Shown: positions 14,763-22,914 of the stretch, one piece after another | Layout of the letters: every line of letters begins with the position of its first letter | Numbering within the stretch: the first letter of the stretch is position 1 | Assembly (NCBI GenBank): GCA_002305255.1 | Contig: DBQN01000051.1 | Location: forward strand, 1-25,732 | Reading direction: 5' to 3' | Source: Firmicutes bacterium UBA1393 | Lineage (GTDB): Bacteria; Bacillota; DTU025 | Length of the DNA: 25,732 bases | Notes under the pieces: model-generated | Database searches by the model: none | Seen by the model: the letters and a program-made list of their open reading frames with translations, nothing else | Told to the model about the DNA's origin: nothing | Position numbers and translations under genes: made by a program

Positions 14763-16406
14763 ATGAGTGTTGGCGTTTTCGACTATTCGCAGCCTCACGT
14801 GTCGAGGCGCAGTCCGGTCATGGGCATGAAGGGCGCGGTGGCCTCAAGCCATCCACTGGCGGTCCAGGCAGGAATTGCTATACTGGCAGATGGCGGCAAT
14901 GCAGTGGACGCCGCCATAGCCGTGGCTGCCGCCCTGACCGTGCTGGAGCCTACGTCCTGCGGCCTGGGGAGTGACGCGTTTGCCCTCGTGTGGGAAGACG
15001 GCGTGCTCACGGGGCTGAATGCGTCGGGAGCGGCGCCGGCGATGGCCCACGCAGATGCGCTGAGGCGCGACGGGCTCACCGAGATGCCTGCCCTGGGCTG
15101 GCCCGCGGTGACCGTTCCCGGAGCCGTATCGGCATGGTCGCGGCTTCATGACAGGTTTGGATGCCTTCCCTTCCGTGAGCTGCTGGAACCGGCCATTCAG
15201 TACGCGCGAGAAGGCGCGCCGGTTCCGCCCGTCATAGCCGGCTACTGGAAGGCAGCTGAGCGCAGGTTCAAGGGCAAGGGCGGAGTGTTCGAGGAGTTCG
15301 AGAGGGTATTCCTTCCGGGCGGACGGGCTCCCGCGGCAGGCGAGGTATTCAGGTCGGAAGACATGGCGTGTACCCTTGAGTCCGTCGCGTTCACGCACGG
15401 TGAATCCTTCTACAGAGGCGCCATCGCTCGCGCCATCGCGGAGCATTCTGAAGAAACAGGTGGCCTCCTCCGCATTGATGACCTGGAACGCCATGAGCCC
15501 GAATGGGTAGATCCCATTTCTGTGGGCTACCGGGGCTACAGGATTCACGAGATCCCCCCGAATGGGCAGGGAATCGTTGCTCTGATGGCGCTTGGGATCC
15601 TCGAAGGCTTTGACATGTCGAGCATGGACCAGCTGGGGCCGGAGTCGCTTCACTTGATCGCCGAGGCCCTCAGGCTCTCGTTCGCCGACGCCCACGCTTA
15701 CGTGGGTGATCCGCGACTGGCCAGTATACCGGTGAAGGGGCTCCTCGACCCCGACTATCTGGCGCTCAGGCGCGGGCAGATACTCGAGGGCCGAGCCATG
15801 GTCTCGCCGAAACCCGGTCTGCCTGGGTCGGCGAGATGGCAGTCTCATGATGGCGACACCGTTTACCTGGCAACTGCCGACTCGCAGGGGATGATGGTCT
15901 CCTTCATTCAGTCTAACTACATGGGATTCGGCTCCGGCGTCGTGATACCGGGAACCGGGATATCGATGCAGAACAGGGGAGCAGGCTTCTCACTCAGGCC
16001 CGGCAGTCCCAATGAGCTGGCGCCCTTCAGGCGGCCGTTCCATACCATCATTCCCGGCTTCATCACAAAGGACGGCGAGGCATGCGCGGCCTTCGGGGTG
16101 ATGGGAGGAGACATGCAGCCGCAGGGGCATGTACAGGTGGTGTCGGCGGTGCTGGACCACGGGCAGAACCCGCAGGCGGCAATTGACTGCCCCCGTATCC
16201 GGGTGCTTGGCCCCGACAGGGTCGCGGTGGAGGTTTCCGTTCCCGAGTCGAGTGTGAAGGCTCTAGCCGAGATGGGTCACGCTGTGTACGTTGAGCCGGA
16301 GCGCGCCGGCTTCGGCGGTGGGCAGATGATCTGGCGCTCAAGTTCCACGGGGGTGCTGATTGCAGGGAGTGAGCCTAGGAAAGATGGGTATGCGGCGGCA
16401 CTGTAG
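14763..16406 (+). CDS. ggt: Gamma-glutamyltransferase family protein (Ntn hydrolase)
   Basis: Members cleave gamma-glutamyl amides such as glutathione after self-processing into two chains. The 547-residue protein has the N-terminal block SSHPLAVQAGIAILADGGNAVDAAIA and GLGSDAFALVWEDG. The conserved processing site is DGDTVYLATAD, with Thr366 as the expected nucleophile and N-terminus of the small chain. MGFGSGVVIPGTGISMQNRG follows as the oxyanion/substrate loop. FGVMGGDMQPQGHVQV is also typical. No signal peptide is seen, so it is probably cytoplasmic, like YwrD-type members. The ATG at 14763 has GGAGGG (14749-14754) 8 bases upstream; the frame extends further up through the 10-base repeats but that part is unlike the family. 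It heads a run of four closely spaced genes. Confidence 0.9.
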   Translation: MSVGVFDYSQPHVSRRSPVMGMKGAVASSHPLAVQAGIAILADGGNAVDAAIAVAAALTVLEPTSCGLGSDAFALVWEDGVLTGLNASGAAPAMAHADALRRDGLTEMPALGWPAVTVPGAVSAWSRLHDRFGCLPFRELLEPAIQYAREGAPVPPVIAGYWKAAERRFKGKGGVFEEFERVFLPGGRAPAAGEVFRSEDMACTLESVAFTHGESFYRGAIARAIAEHSEETGGLLRIDDLERHEPEWVDPISVGYRGYRIHEIPPNGQGIVALMALGILEGFDMSSMDQLGPESLHLIAEALRLSFADAHAYVGDPRLASIPVKGLLDPDYLALRRGQILEGRAMVSPKPGLPGSARWQSHDGDTVYLATADSQGMMVSFIQSNYMGFGSGVVIPGTGISMQNRGAGFSLRPGSPNELAPFRRPFHTIIPGFITKDGEACAAFGVMGGDMQPQGHVQVVSAVLDHGQNPQAAIDCPRIRVLGPDRVAVEVSVPESSVKALAEMGHAVYVEPERAGFGGGQMIWRSSSTGVLIAGSEPRKDGYAAAL

Positions 16407-16432
16407 CCGCCAGCAGCTGGGAGGTCGTGCAT

Positions 16433-17236
16433 ATGTCGGGAAGCATATCGAGTATCGTATTCGGACTGGCCGTTGTCGTCGTCGGTCTGGCACTACTCGC
16501 TAACAACTTGGGGATCACCAGCATAAACATAGGATTCTGGATCGGGCGCTACTGGCCCATCCTACTCGTGGCCATGGGGCTGTCGAGTCTGGTGCGAAGG
16601 CGCGGCGACGACGATCGGGATGACGACGCTGCCGCAGAGGACGATGGAGACCGTCACATCAAGGTCAGCGTCAGCGGACGTGGCAGTGGCTCGAATGTCG
16701 GCGGCTGGCTGCTTCTGATCGTCGGCTTGATGCTGCTTTCAGGAACCGCCGGGTGGTACAGGTTCAACTGGGGCAGGTTCTGGGGCGTTGCGTGGGCGCT
16801 CTTGATCATGGCGGTAGGCTGGGCCATACTCAGGGGCCGTCCCTTCGACGGTGGTGACGCTGAGGGCAGTGACGGAGGCACCAGATGGGTCGTAATGAGC
16901 GGGCTTGAGCTCAAGGAGCCGGGATGGACTCTGGAGTCAGGTTCCTACGTGGTGCTGATGGGTTCGGCAGAACTCGATTTGCGGACGGCCCGTATCAAGG
17001 ACGGCACCACATATCTTGACCTATCGGCGATGCTGGGCTCAATCGAGATCAGGGTGCCGGAGGGGCTGGCCGTGGAGTGCGAGGGCAGTGCCATCCTGGG
17101 AGGCGTTGAGTTCTTCCGCCAGTCGTCAGGCGGCATAGTGTCGGGGCGCACGTTTGTGAGGACAGGAGACCCCGTCTCAGGCAAGATCCTCAAGGTCAGG
17201 TGCAGAGCGCTCATGGGGTCGGTGGAGCTGAAGTAA
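16433..17236 (+). CDS. LiaF-like membrane protein (DUF5668 plus LiaF C-terminal domain)
   Basis: The 267-residue protein has four N-terminal membrane segments in two hairpins: SIVFGLAVVVVGLALLANNL, YWPILLVAMGLSSLV, WLLLIVGLMLLSG and VAWALLIMAVGWAIL. Between the pairs is a strongly charged loop (RRRGDDDRDDDAAAEDDGD). The C-terminal half is a beta-rich domain (SAELDLRTARIKDGTTYLDLSAMLGSIEIRVPE) like that of LiaF and VraT, which restrain cell-envelope stress signalling. No LiaR/LiaS two-component genes are adjacent, so the name describes architecture only. The ATG at 16433 has GGGAGGT 7 bases upstream; the GTG at 16427 is too close to it. The gene begins 26 bases after ggt and abuts the next gene. 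Confidence 0.75.
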   Translation: MSGSISSIVFGLAVVVVGLALLANNLGITSINIGFWIGRYWPILLVAMGLSSLVRRRGDDDRDDDAAAEDDGDRHIKVSVSGRGSGSNVGGWLLLIVGLMLLSGTAGWYRFNWGRFWGVAWALLIMAVGWAILRGRPFDGGDAEGSDGGTRWVVMSGLELKEPGWTLESGSYVVLMGSAELDLRTARIKDGTTYLDLSAMLGSIEIRVPEGLAVECEGSAILGGVEFFRQSSGGIVSGRTFVRTGDPVSGKILKVRCRALMGSVELK

Positions 17237-18328
17237 ATGACCAGGCGCCGGAGGAGTGGCTCGGGAATCGACACCCGGTCGGCACTGATAGGTCTACTGG
17301 TCCTGGTGGTGCTTGCCGGGGCAGTTGCCACTCTGCTGGCGCTGCGCTCCGGCAGCCGACGATCGCAGCTGCCCGAGGCTGCTGAGGCCGAGCCTACTCT
17401 GGAGTGGCGTGTGTCGATTCCGCATGACTGGACGCAATCGGCCGTGGGTGCGACAAGTGTCCGATTCCTCCGCGACGGTCTTCTCGTAGGAGGGCTTGAG
17501 GTCAGCGACGGTGAGCTCACTTCGATGCTTCCTGACGGAGCGAGGATTGAAAGCACATGGGTGGCGGCCACGCGCTGGGGGCAGGCGGTGGGATATGAGG
17601 TGTCGGTGCCCCTAAGTGAGCCTGCCGAAACCGATGCCCTTGTCATGCAGCTTACCGGCGCCGGCGTAAGCGGGGATGTAGAGTCGGGAGGTAGGCGCCC
17701 GGAGACACACTGTATGCTCGGGAACGGCACGCGCACAGTGCATCTGTGGACTCGTGAGAACGTCGGCTTTGGGCCGCCGGCAGCCAGCGCCGCGGCAGTG
17801 AGTCTGCTCGCATCGCTCGAGCCGGTGGCCGAGGATGCCGCGGGGCCGCCATCAGGGCCGGTGGTCAGGCTGATCAAGGTCGCTCCGGCCACCGCCGACG
17901 CTGAGGTGTCAGGCCCCTTCGATGTTCAGGTGGTGGTGACCAACGGATCTGTCGCGCCTGTGGTCGACACGCTTGCATCTCTGGGTGTTGAGAGCGTCGC
18001 GACGACTCCGCGAGTGCAACCGCTGCCTAAGAGGACGGAGACTATAGCGAGGTTGCAGCCCGGCCAGTCTGTGACGCTGGTGGCGCCAGCGGTGAAGCTG
18101 CCTGAGCAGGTGTCATCGGGTGCGGCGTTCAGAGTACACGCCGAGGTGGCCAGGCCCACGCCGGAGCAGGCGACGCTGCCGCAATCCGGAGAACCCGGAG
18201 GTGGCGGAAGAAGCGGCGGAAGAGCCGGCGGCGACGAGCTTGAGTTGACGATTACCGCTTTGCCCACCGGCAAGGGAGACAATGCCGCGCTCGGAGTGGG
18301 GACCGGTGCACGTGGAGGAGACAGATGA
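17237..18328 (+). CDS. Unknown membrane-anchored extracytoplasmic protein
   Basis: I do not recognise this 363-residue protein as a named family. A basic N-terminus (MTRRRRSGSG) precedes one membrane segment (about residues 15-36), so the rest is probably outside the cell. Residues 50-200 form a mixed domain starting LEWRVSIPHDWTQSAVGA, which faintly recalls PsbP-like folds. Residues 209-310 (VRLIKVAPATADAEVSGPF) look like an immunoglobulin-type or CARDB-like beta-sandwich. A Gly-rich low-complexity tail follows (PGGGGRSGGRAGG). The ATG directly follows the LiaF-like stop codon (TAAATG), and the SD (GGAG, 17224-17227) lies inside that gene, so the two are coupled. Its stop overlaps the HAD gene start. 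A role in envelope sensing with the LiaF-like protein is inference from context. Confidence 0.7.
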   Translation: MTRRRRSGSGIDTRSALIGLLVLVVLAGAVATLLALRSGSRRSQLPEAAEAEPTLEWRVSIPHDWTQSAVGATSVRFLRDGLLVGGLEVSDGELTSMLPDGARIESTWVAATRWGQAVGYEVSVPLSEPAETDALVMQLTGAGVSGDVESGGRRPETHCMLGNGTRTVHLWTRENVGFGPPAASAAAVSLLASLEPVAEDAAGPPSGPVVRLIKVAPATADAEVSGPFDVQVVVTNGSVAPVVDTLASLGVESVATTPRVQPLPKRTETIARLQPGQSVTLVAPAVKLPEQVSSGAAFRVHAEVARPTPEQATLPQSGEPGGGGRSGGRAGGDELELTITALPTGKGDNAALGVGTGARGGDR

Positions 18329-19026
18329 CACTCAGTTACGACCTGGTGTTGTTCGATGCCGACGGCACGCTGTGGGACTATGACGCCGGCGAGCGAAGGG
18401 CTCTTGGCGAGGCGCTGGAGCACGCGGGACTTCCTTCTGATCAGGATGTGATCAGGCGCTACAGAGCGATCAATGCTGAGCTCTGGGCGCTCATCGAACG
18501 GGGTGTCGTGAGCACCGAGTTCGTCAGAGTAGAGAGGTTTCGGCGGTTCCTCGCCGAGATCGGTTCCACCGTGAATGCCGAACGGGTTGCCGTCGATTAC
18601 CTGAATCGATTGGCCCGTCAGGCTATACCCATGGATGGAGCTGCTGACCTGCTGAAAACGCTGTCGGGGCATGTGAGGATGGCCATTCTGACGAACGGCA
18701 TCAGCGAGGTACAGCGATCCCGCTTCGCGCTCTCCGGTTACGGCGCACATATTGAGCAGTTGATCATCTCAGAGGAGGTCGGAGTGGCGAAACCCGATCC
18801 GGCCATATTCGCGTTTGCCATGAGCGCCATGGGCTGTCAAGATCGGCGGAGGGTGCTCATGGTCGGCGACTCACTCACGTCCGACATAAGGGGAGGCGCC
18901 GCCGCGGATATCGCTACATGCTGGTTCAATCCATCGGCGGCGCCAAACACGTCTGACACTGTTCCGGATTACGAGATCCGCAGGCTGTCGGAGCTGTGCT
19001 CCATCGTGGGCCTGTCGGGCCACTGA
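18325..19026 (+). CDS. HAD-superfamily 5'-nucleotidase, YjjG/YfnB type
   Basis: YjjG/YfnB proteins dephosphorylate (non-canonical) pyrimidine nucleoside monophosphates and related phosphates. The 233-residue protein has the usual length. Motif I is FDADGT (Asp11, Asp13), with the middle residue Ala instead of the more common Val. Motif II is LTNG, motif III the Lys in KPDPAIF, and motif IV GDSLTSDIRGG. The segment GDSLTSDI...ATCWFNP is close to B. subtilis YfnB as I remember it. The ATG overlaps the preceding stop (ATGA, 18325-18328), with GGAGGAG (18314-18320) upstream. It ends the four-gene run that starts with ggt and is convergent with the oxidoreductase gene 11 bases away. Confidence 0.88.
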   Translation: MTLSYDLVLFDADGTLWDYDAGERRALGEALEHAGLPSDQDVIRRYRAINAELWALIERGVVSTEFVRVERFRRFLAEIGSTVNAERVAVDYLNRLARQAIPMDGAADLLKTLSGHVRMAILTNGISEVQRSRFALSGYGAHIEQLIISEEVGVAKPDPAIFAFAMSAMGCQDRRRVLMVGDSLTSDIRGGAAADIATCWFNPSAAPNTSDTVPDYEIRRLSELCSIVGLSGH

Positions 19027-19037
19027 CCGTCTACCGT

Positions 19038-20048
19038 CTAGCTCCCGGACGCCTCTGAGAGCTGGCGTATGGCGTCTGCGGCCCAACCTGCGTCTGCCAA
19101 CATCGGTCGGCCCACGCCGACCACGTCGGCCATGCCTTCACGGACAAGCCTATCGGCGGTGTGCGGGTTGACCACACCTCCGGTCACCATGACAGGCACA
19201 CTCACCACGCTCTTCACGGCTTCAGATAGGTGAGCGAAGAACCCTTCCGGTTTGATCTCGTCGCGCCCCCAACCTGCGAGTCCACCTGAGATGTCGATGA
19301 ACCCGATCCCCGCCTCCACCAGCAGTGGGGCTGCCCAGATCGCGTCTTCAACTGTGAGACCGCCCGTCACGCCGTCTTCTCCGGCGAGCCTGATGGCGAC
19401 GGTCACATGCTCAGGCAGCGCCTTGCGTACCAACGCAACTGTCTCCAGCGTGAACTTCAAACGGTTCTTCCTGGAACCGCCGTACTCATCGGTACGTTTG
19501 TTGGTGAGGGGCGAGAAGAACTGGTTGAGCAGATAGCCGTGGGCAGAGTGCAGTTCTACCATCTGAAAGCCCGCCCTCCACGCCCTTACGGCTGCTTCGA
19601 CGAAAGCCGCCTGGATCTCGGCTATGCGCCGCAGCGACAGGGCAACCGGCTCCACTGAGTGAGCGCGCCCGGGGATGACCACGCTCGACGGCGCCTCCGG
19701 GGGTCCGCCTGCCATCTCGGGTGTCGTTGCGCCGCCAGCATGTGTGAGCTGAACTGCGGCTACGGCCCCAGCGGCCTTCACGGCCGCAGCCACCCTTGCG
19801 ATGGGGGCGATATGGAAGTCAGAGTAGAGCCCTAGCTGTTTCAGGCTCCTTCTGCCGGCCGGCGTCACATAGGTGTGCTCGACTATGATCAAGCCTGTGC
19901 CGGCCTGTGCCCTGAGGGCGTAATGCGCCACCGTTGCCTCACCGGCCATGCCCGACTCGCTCGCGGTCTCAGTCGCCATGGGCGGCATGGCCAGTCTGTT
20001 ACGAAGCTCGCAGCCTGTGAGCTTGAGCGAAGAGAGCACTCCACTCAT
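19038..20048 (-). CDS. NADH:flavin oxidoreductase (Old Yellow Enzyme family)
   Basis: This FMN enzyme of about 336 residues uses NAD(P)H to reduce activated C=C or similar bonds. LRNRLAMPPMAT is the N-terminal FMN-contact block and QLTHAGG the next conserved strand. LHSAHGYLLNQFFSPLTNKRTDEYGGS carries the His/Tyr catalytic and substrate-binding signature. VPVMVTGGV and DVVGVGRPMLAD form the phosphate-binding end. It lacks the C-terminal FeS and FAD domains of dienoyl-CoA reductase-like members. The ATG at 20048 is preferred because it overlaps the upstream ppnP stop as ATGA; a GTG at 20060 would lack an SD. Translation is therefore coupled to ppnP. The substrate is unknown. Confidence 0.9.
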   Translation of the reverse strand: MSGVLSSLKLTGCELRNRLAMPPMATETASESGMAGEATVAHYALRAQAGTGLIIVEHTYVTPAGRRSLKQLGLYSDFHIAPIARVAAAVKAAGAVAAVQLTHAGGATTPEMAGGPPEAPSSVVIPGRAHSVEPVALSLRRIAEIQAAFVEAAVRAWRAGFQMVELHSAHGYLLNQFFSPLTNKRTDEYGGSRKNRLKFTLETVALVRKALPEHVTVAIRLAGEDGVTGGLTVEDAIWAAPLLVEAGIGFIDISGGLAGWGRDEIKPEGFFAHLSEAVKSVVSVPVMVTGGVVNPHTADRLVREGMADVVGVGRPMLADAGWAADAIRQLSEASGS

Positions 20049-20323
20049 CGATACACACACAGGTACGCCGAGTCTACGTCAGTCTCAACATCGAAAGACT
20101 GGCCTGCGGGTACGACGAAATGCTCGCCCTCGCGGTAGGTGCGCCAGTCGGCGCTGTCGGGGAGCTTTGCCTTGAGGTGGCCTGAGATGACGCTCATCGT
20201 CTCCTCAGATGTCGTGGAGAAGGTGTACCTGCCAGGCTTGATGACTCCCACGGTAGCGCGGTCGTTGCCTTTGGTTAGCGTGAGGCTCTGGACGTTACCA
20301 TCGAAGTAGACATTGTGCTGCAA
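20045..20323 (-). CDS. ppnP: Pyrimidine/purine nucleoside phosphorylase PpnP (DUF1255 cupin)
   Basis: PpnP is a small cupin that phosphorolyses several nucleosides to free base and ribose-1-phosphate. QHNVYFDGNVQSL corresponds to the start of the E. coli protein (LQSNEYFSGKVKS). RATVGVIKPGRYTFSTTSEE, MSVISGHLKAKLPD and HFVVPAGQSFDVE cover the conserved core, ending in YLCVYR. I place the start at TTG 20323. The AAGGAGG at 20340-20334 is then 10 bases away and the 92-residue product matches the ~94-residue family. The GTG at 20332 is only one base from the SD, and the longer frame to 20401 adds a Pro/Ala-rich stretch unlike the family. The stop overlaps the oxidoreductase ATG. Confidence 0.88.
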   Translation of the reverse strand: MQHNVYFDGNVQSLTLTKGNDRATVGVIKPGRYTFSTTSEETMSVISGHLKAKLPDSADWRTYREGEHFVVPAGQSFDVETDVDSAYLCVYR

Positions 20324-20441
20324 GTTGTTCACTCCTCCTTCGTACGCGGGCGCGTGCGGCGCGGCAGCCCATGGCCTGTCCCGCACATGTGCGCCGGGCA
20401 ACGAGCGACGAGTGGCTTCCGATCATCGCTCTGCCTCGGAG

Positions 20442-20456
20442 TGTCATTTGACAAAT
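20442..20456. promoter_or_regulatory. Operator-like palindrome upstream of ppnP
   Basis: TGTCA-TT-TGACA (20442-20453) is a perfect inverted repeat, overlapping a second one, ATTTG-A-CAAAT (20446-20456). It lies in the 155-base gap between the end of the LysM-GH18 gene and ppnP, about 120 bases upstream of the ppnP start. I could not place a good -10 next to it on the minus strand. Confidence 0.3.
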
Positions 20457-20478
20457 ACCCGACAATTCCTCCAGTACC

Positions 20479-21549
20479 TCACACAACTGCTTGTGACACA
20501 ACTGAGAGGATCTCCTTGCACATGTTGCCCAGGCGCCACAGGCCTACCCTTCTGACGCCGAGTGAATCGAGGAGTGACAGCTTGAGGAGGATAGATGCTG
20601 CGTCTTCATACCATACGCTATGGGATCTCCCGATGGTGTCGATGTACTGGAAGAACGGTCCGCCGTGGGCCGGATCCCGCTGCACGTTCGAGCCGGTGTT
20701 GGCGGCGATGGCCTGGGCTCCTTCTACGGTAAGGAAACCCGCGCGGTCGTAGTCGCCCCAGTCGAGTCCGTAAGCACCAAGGGCAACGCACAGCTTTGTC
20801 CGTCCCACGTCCTCCAGAGCGTACGAAGCCTGCTGTTCGAGCCAGGCGAGGTCGGTGGGGGGACCGGGGGGTCCGTATGAGCCTCGCTGGAAACCCTCGA
20901 CCACGAGCATGTCGGCGCACTGGGCGGCGCGGGCCAGGTCAAACGGGCCCTCGCGCCATCCTGACGGCACCGAAATGGAGATGGTATACCACGGGCTAAG
21001 GCGCGAGAACCTTGCCCTGATCTCGCAGGCCAGCTCCGAGATGGCGTCGAGATGTTTCTCGTTGATGGCTCCGAATTCCAGGTGCACACCGTCGAGGTGG
21101 TTTGATACCGCGCAGTCGGTGGCCACGGAGGCCAGTCGCGAGCGGGCGTCTCCATCGAGCAGTGCGTTGTCGGCTGCCTCGGCCGAATAGGTGCCCTTGT
21201 GCAGGTTGGTCACATTTGCCAGCGCCCGTGTGCGGCGAGCGCGGGCGAGCTGAAGTGTGACATCTACAGGGCCCGAGGTGGCCGAGCCATCGGGGTTGAC
21301 AGTCACAGCGGTGAAGATGACCTCATCGAAAGGCTCAGGCGCCGACAGCGCGTCGGCTATGCCCGCTGCCGCAGCGTGGGGTACTATGTAGCCGATGAGC
21401 CGGTGCCGCCTGGGGATGTGGAGTATCTGACCGGCATACACCGAGTATGGCTCTGACATGGAGTTGGCGCGGGCAATGGTGTCGGCGTCCATCCTGAATC
21501 TCTGGGCGATCTGCCAGAGAGTGTCTCCCGTGTTGACCATGTAATGCAT
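20479..21549 (-). CDS. LysM plus GH18-like (chitinase-fold) protein with a degenerate catalytic motif
   Basis: The 356-residue protein has one N-terminal LysM module (about residues 3-46, YMVNTGDTLWQIAQRF ... GQILHIP), which binds peptidoglycan or chitin. It is followed by a GH18 barrel (about 50-350) like the spore-associated YaaH/SleL cortical-fragment hydrolases. The barrel's active-site strand reads DGVHLEFG (153-160), where DGxDxDxE is expected. Only the first Asp is kept; the catalytic Glu position is Gly160. VRRVGLWRLGN near the end is the conserved last strand. There is no signal peptide, as in many spore-coat LysM proteins. The ATG at 21549 has CAGGAGG 7 bases upstream. It has its own promoter. 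Either the enzyme is inactive and binding-only, or another acid substitutes. Confidence 0.85.
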   Translation of the reverse strand: MHYMVNTGDTLWQIAQRFRMDADTIARANSMSEPYSVYAGQILHIPRRHRLIGYIVPHAAAAGIADALSAPEPFDEVIFTAVTVNPDGSATSGPVDVTLQLARARRTRALANVTNLHKGTYSAEAADNALLDGDARSRLASVATDCAVSNHLDGVHLEFGAINEKHLDAISELACEIRARFSRLSPWYTISISVPSGWREGPFDLARAAQCADMLVVEGFQRGSYGPPGPPTDLAWLEQQASYALEDVGRTKLCVALGAYGLDWGDYDRAGFLTVEGAQAIAANTGSNVQRDPAHGGPFFQYIDTIGRSHSVWYEDAASILLKLSLLDSLGVRRVGLWRLGNMCKEILSVVSQAVV

Positions 21550-21577
21550 GGGCCTGCCTCCTGCGAACAGTGTAGGT

Positions 21578-21613
21578 CATAGGCACTATAAGCCTATGCC
21601 GACGGCACTACAA
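21578..21613 (-). promoter_or_regulatory. Promoter of the LysM-GH18 gene with a palindrome over the -10 box
   Basis: On the minus strand TTGTAG (21613-21608), 17 bases, then TATAGT (21590-21585) forms a sigma-A-like promoter about 36 bases ahead of the start codon. CATAGGC (21578-21584) and GCCTATG (21592-21598) are perfect inverted arms with the -10 in the seven bases between them. The arrangement is what a repressor operator looks like. Confidence 0.55.
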
Positions 21614-21632
21614 ATGTTCGCGCGGCAGGCCG

Positions 21633-22157
21633 CTAGCGGGCAGTTATTCCTGTGCGCTCAAGCACCCGGGCGGCGGCGAGGGCAACCACCCCTCCGATGA
21701 GTGCGTTGACCAGCTGGATTGAGCCCATGGCGGCGGCCACGGGCGGAGGTACTTCGACGACGAAGCGCACCGACAGTGTCAGGATGGCATATTTGGCGAG
21801 GGAGCCTGCCAGCACACCGAGTAGCTGTGCCGCCGTGCCGATGCCCCTCAGCGCACGTGACACTGCCCAGAAGAGCAGACACATTACTGCGTTGCCGACT
21901 CCTATCAGCGGAACCATCGGGGCGAGCGGCGGGGCAAGAATCCCGGCCCACAGCCCGGTAATGGGGGTGATTGCCCCGGCGGCGCAGGCACCGGCCACAC
22001 CGACCAACATGACACCGAGGATCAGAAGCATGTTGACCGTGGGGCCGACTATGGTCTGCTGCACGCCCACCGACTGGATCGCAAGAGTCAGCGCAACCAG
22101 AAGGGCGGTTCTTGTCACGCCCCTGGTAACAGGGGATGACGCAGGTGACTTGTTCAC
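21633..22157 (-). CDS. Predicted ECF transporter S-component-like membrane protein
   Basis: The 174-residue protein has about five or six hydrophobic segments, starting with ALLVALTLAIQSVG after a short polar N-terminus. It continues with VNMLLILGVMLVGVAGACAAGAITPITGLWAGILAPPLAPMVPLIGVGNAVM, written here only as a pointer to residues 42-93. The layout matches small S-components of energy-coupling-factor vitamin or metal transporters; no EcfA or EcfT genes are in the window. The GTG at 22157 overlaps the ZIP stop codon (TAGTG, 22159-22155), so it is translated by coupling. Its neighbour suggests a metal-related or cofactor-related role, but the substrate is unknown. Confidence 0.6.
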   Translation of the reverse strand: MNKSPASSPVTRGVTRTALLVALTLAIQSVGVQQTIVGPTVNMLLILGVMLVGVAGACAAGAITPITGLWAGILAPPLAPMVPLIGVGNAVMCLLFWAVSRALRGIGTAAQLLGVLAGSLAKYAILTLSVRFVVEVPPPVAAAMGSIQLVNALIGGVVALAAARVLERTGITAR

Positions 22158-22891
22158 TATAACACCACCAACATTCCAAGGATTATGCCCAGAACCAGCC
22201 CTAAGGTTCCGGAGTGGCCTATTGCGAAGCGCTGCGCCTCTGGTATCAGCTCATCCGCTGTGATGAACACCATGGCGCCACCGGCGAAACCCAGGCACAC
22301 CGAGAGTATGCCAGGCGACACGCTGCCGAAGGCCGCGCCGAACAAGGCCCCTATTCCCATAGGCACTCCCGCCAGGCCTCCGATGAAAGCCACCCTCATG
22401 CGGTGCACGTCGGCTGCACACATTGGGGCGGCCATGGCCATACCTTCAGGTATGTTGTGAAGAGCAATGATGACAGCCATCGTGAAGCCAAGCGACGTAC
22501 CATGAGCATAGCTTGCTCCAATGGCCAGGCCCTCAGGAAAGTTGTGCATGGCGATGCCGATGGCAGCGAGGGTTCCGGTTCGGAGGTAGCGCGAGTTCTC
22601 GCACTCACCAGATGGCAGATGCAGGTGGGGAGCGAAGACGTCGAGAGCACCCAGCGACAGCACGCCGATGACGAAGCCGAAGATGGTATTGATGGCACCG
22701 CCCAATTGCAGAGCTTGAGGCACGAGATCCATGAACACCACAGTCAGCATGATGCCGCCGGCCAGGCCCATCATCAATGACAGCATGCGCCTGGAGGGAC
22801 GACCGGACAGCGTGGCAAGGGCTGCGCCCATGCCAGTGCCAACGACGCCGGCGGCGAGGCCGACCAGTGTTGCCTGTATGACACCTGCCAT
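22157..22891 (-). CDS. ZIP family divalent metal transporter
   Basis: ZIP proteins move Zn, Fe, Mn or similar ions into the cytoplasm. The 244-residue protein has about eight helices. The two binuclear-site motifs are present in full: HNFPEGLAIG in helix 4 and HNIPEGMAMA in helix 5, separated by the usual helix-length distance. The loop before helix 4 is short (HLHLPSGECENSRY) and may act as a weak metal-binding loop. The ATG at 22891 is chosen for the SD AAGGAGGAGG (22905-22896). The frame runs open beyond it to 23125, but that part overlaps the coaX gene and is not family-like. It leads an operon with the S-component-like gene and has a near-consensus promoter. Confidence 0.92.
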   Translation of the reverse strand: MAGVIQATLVGLAAGVVGTGMGAALATLSGRPSRRMLSLMMGLAGGIMLTVVFMDLVPQALQLGGAINTIFGFVIGVLSLGALDVFAPHLHLPSGECENSRYLRTGTLAAIGIAMHNFPEGLAIGASYAHGTSLGFTMAVIIALHNIPEGMAMAAPMCAADVHRMRVAFIGGLAGVPMGIGALFGAAFGSVSPGILSVCLGFAGGAMVFITADELIPEAQRFAIGHSGTLGLVLGIILGMLVVL

Positions 22892-22914
22892 GTGTCCTCC
22901 TCCTTGCGACAACC

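Noticed and set aside
14844..15848. Open frame of about 334 codons on the minus strand opposite ggt
   Set aside because: GC-rich codon structure of ggt leaves the opposite frame open; the ggt frame has all family motifs.
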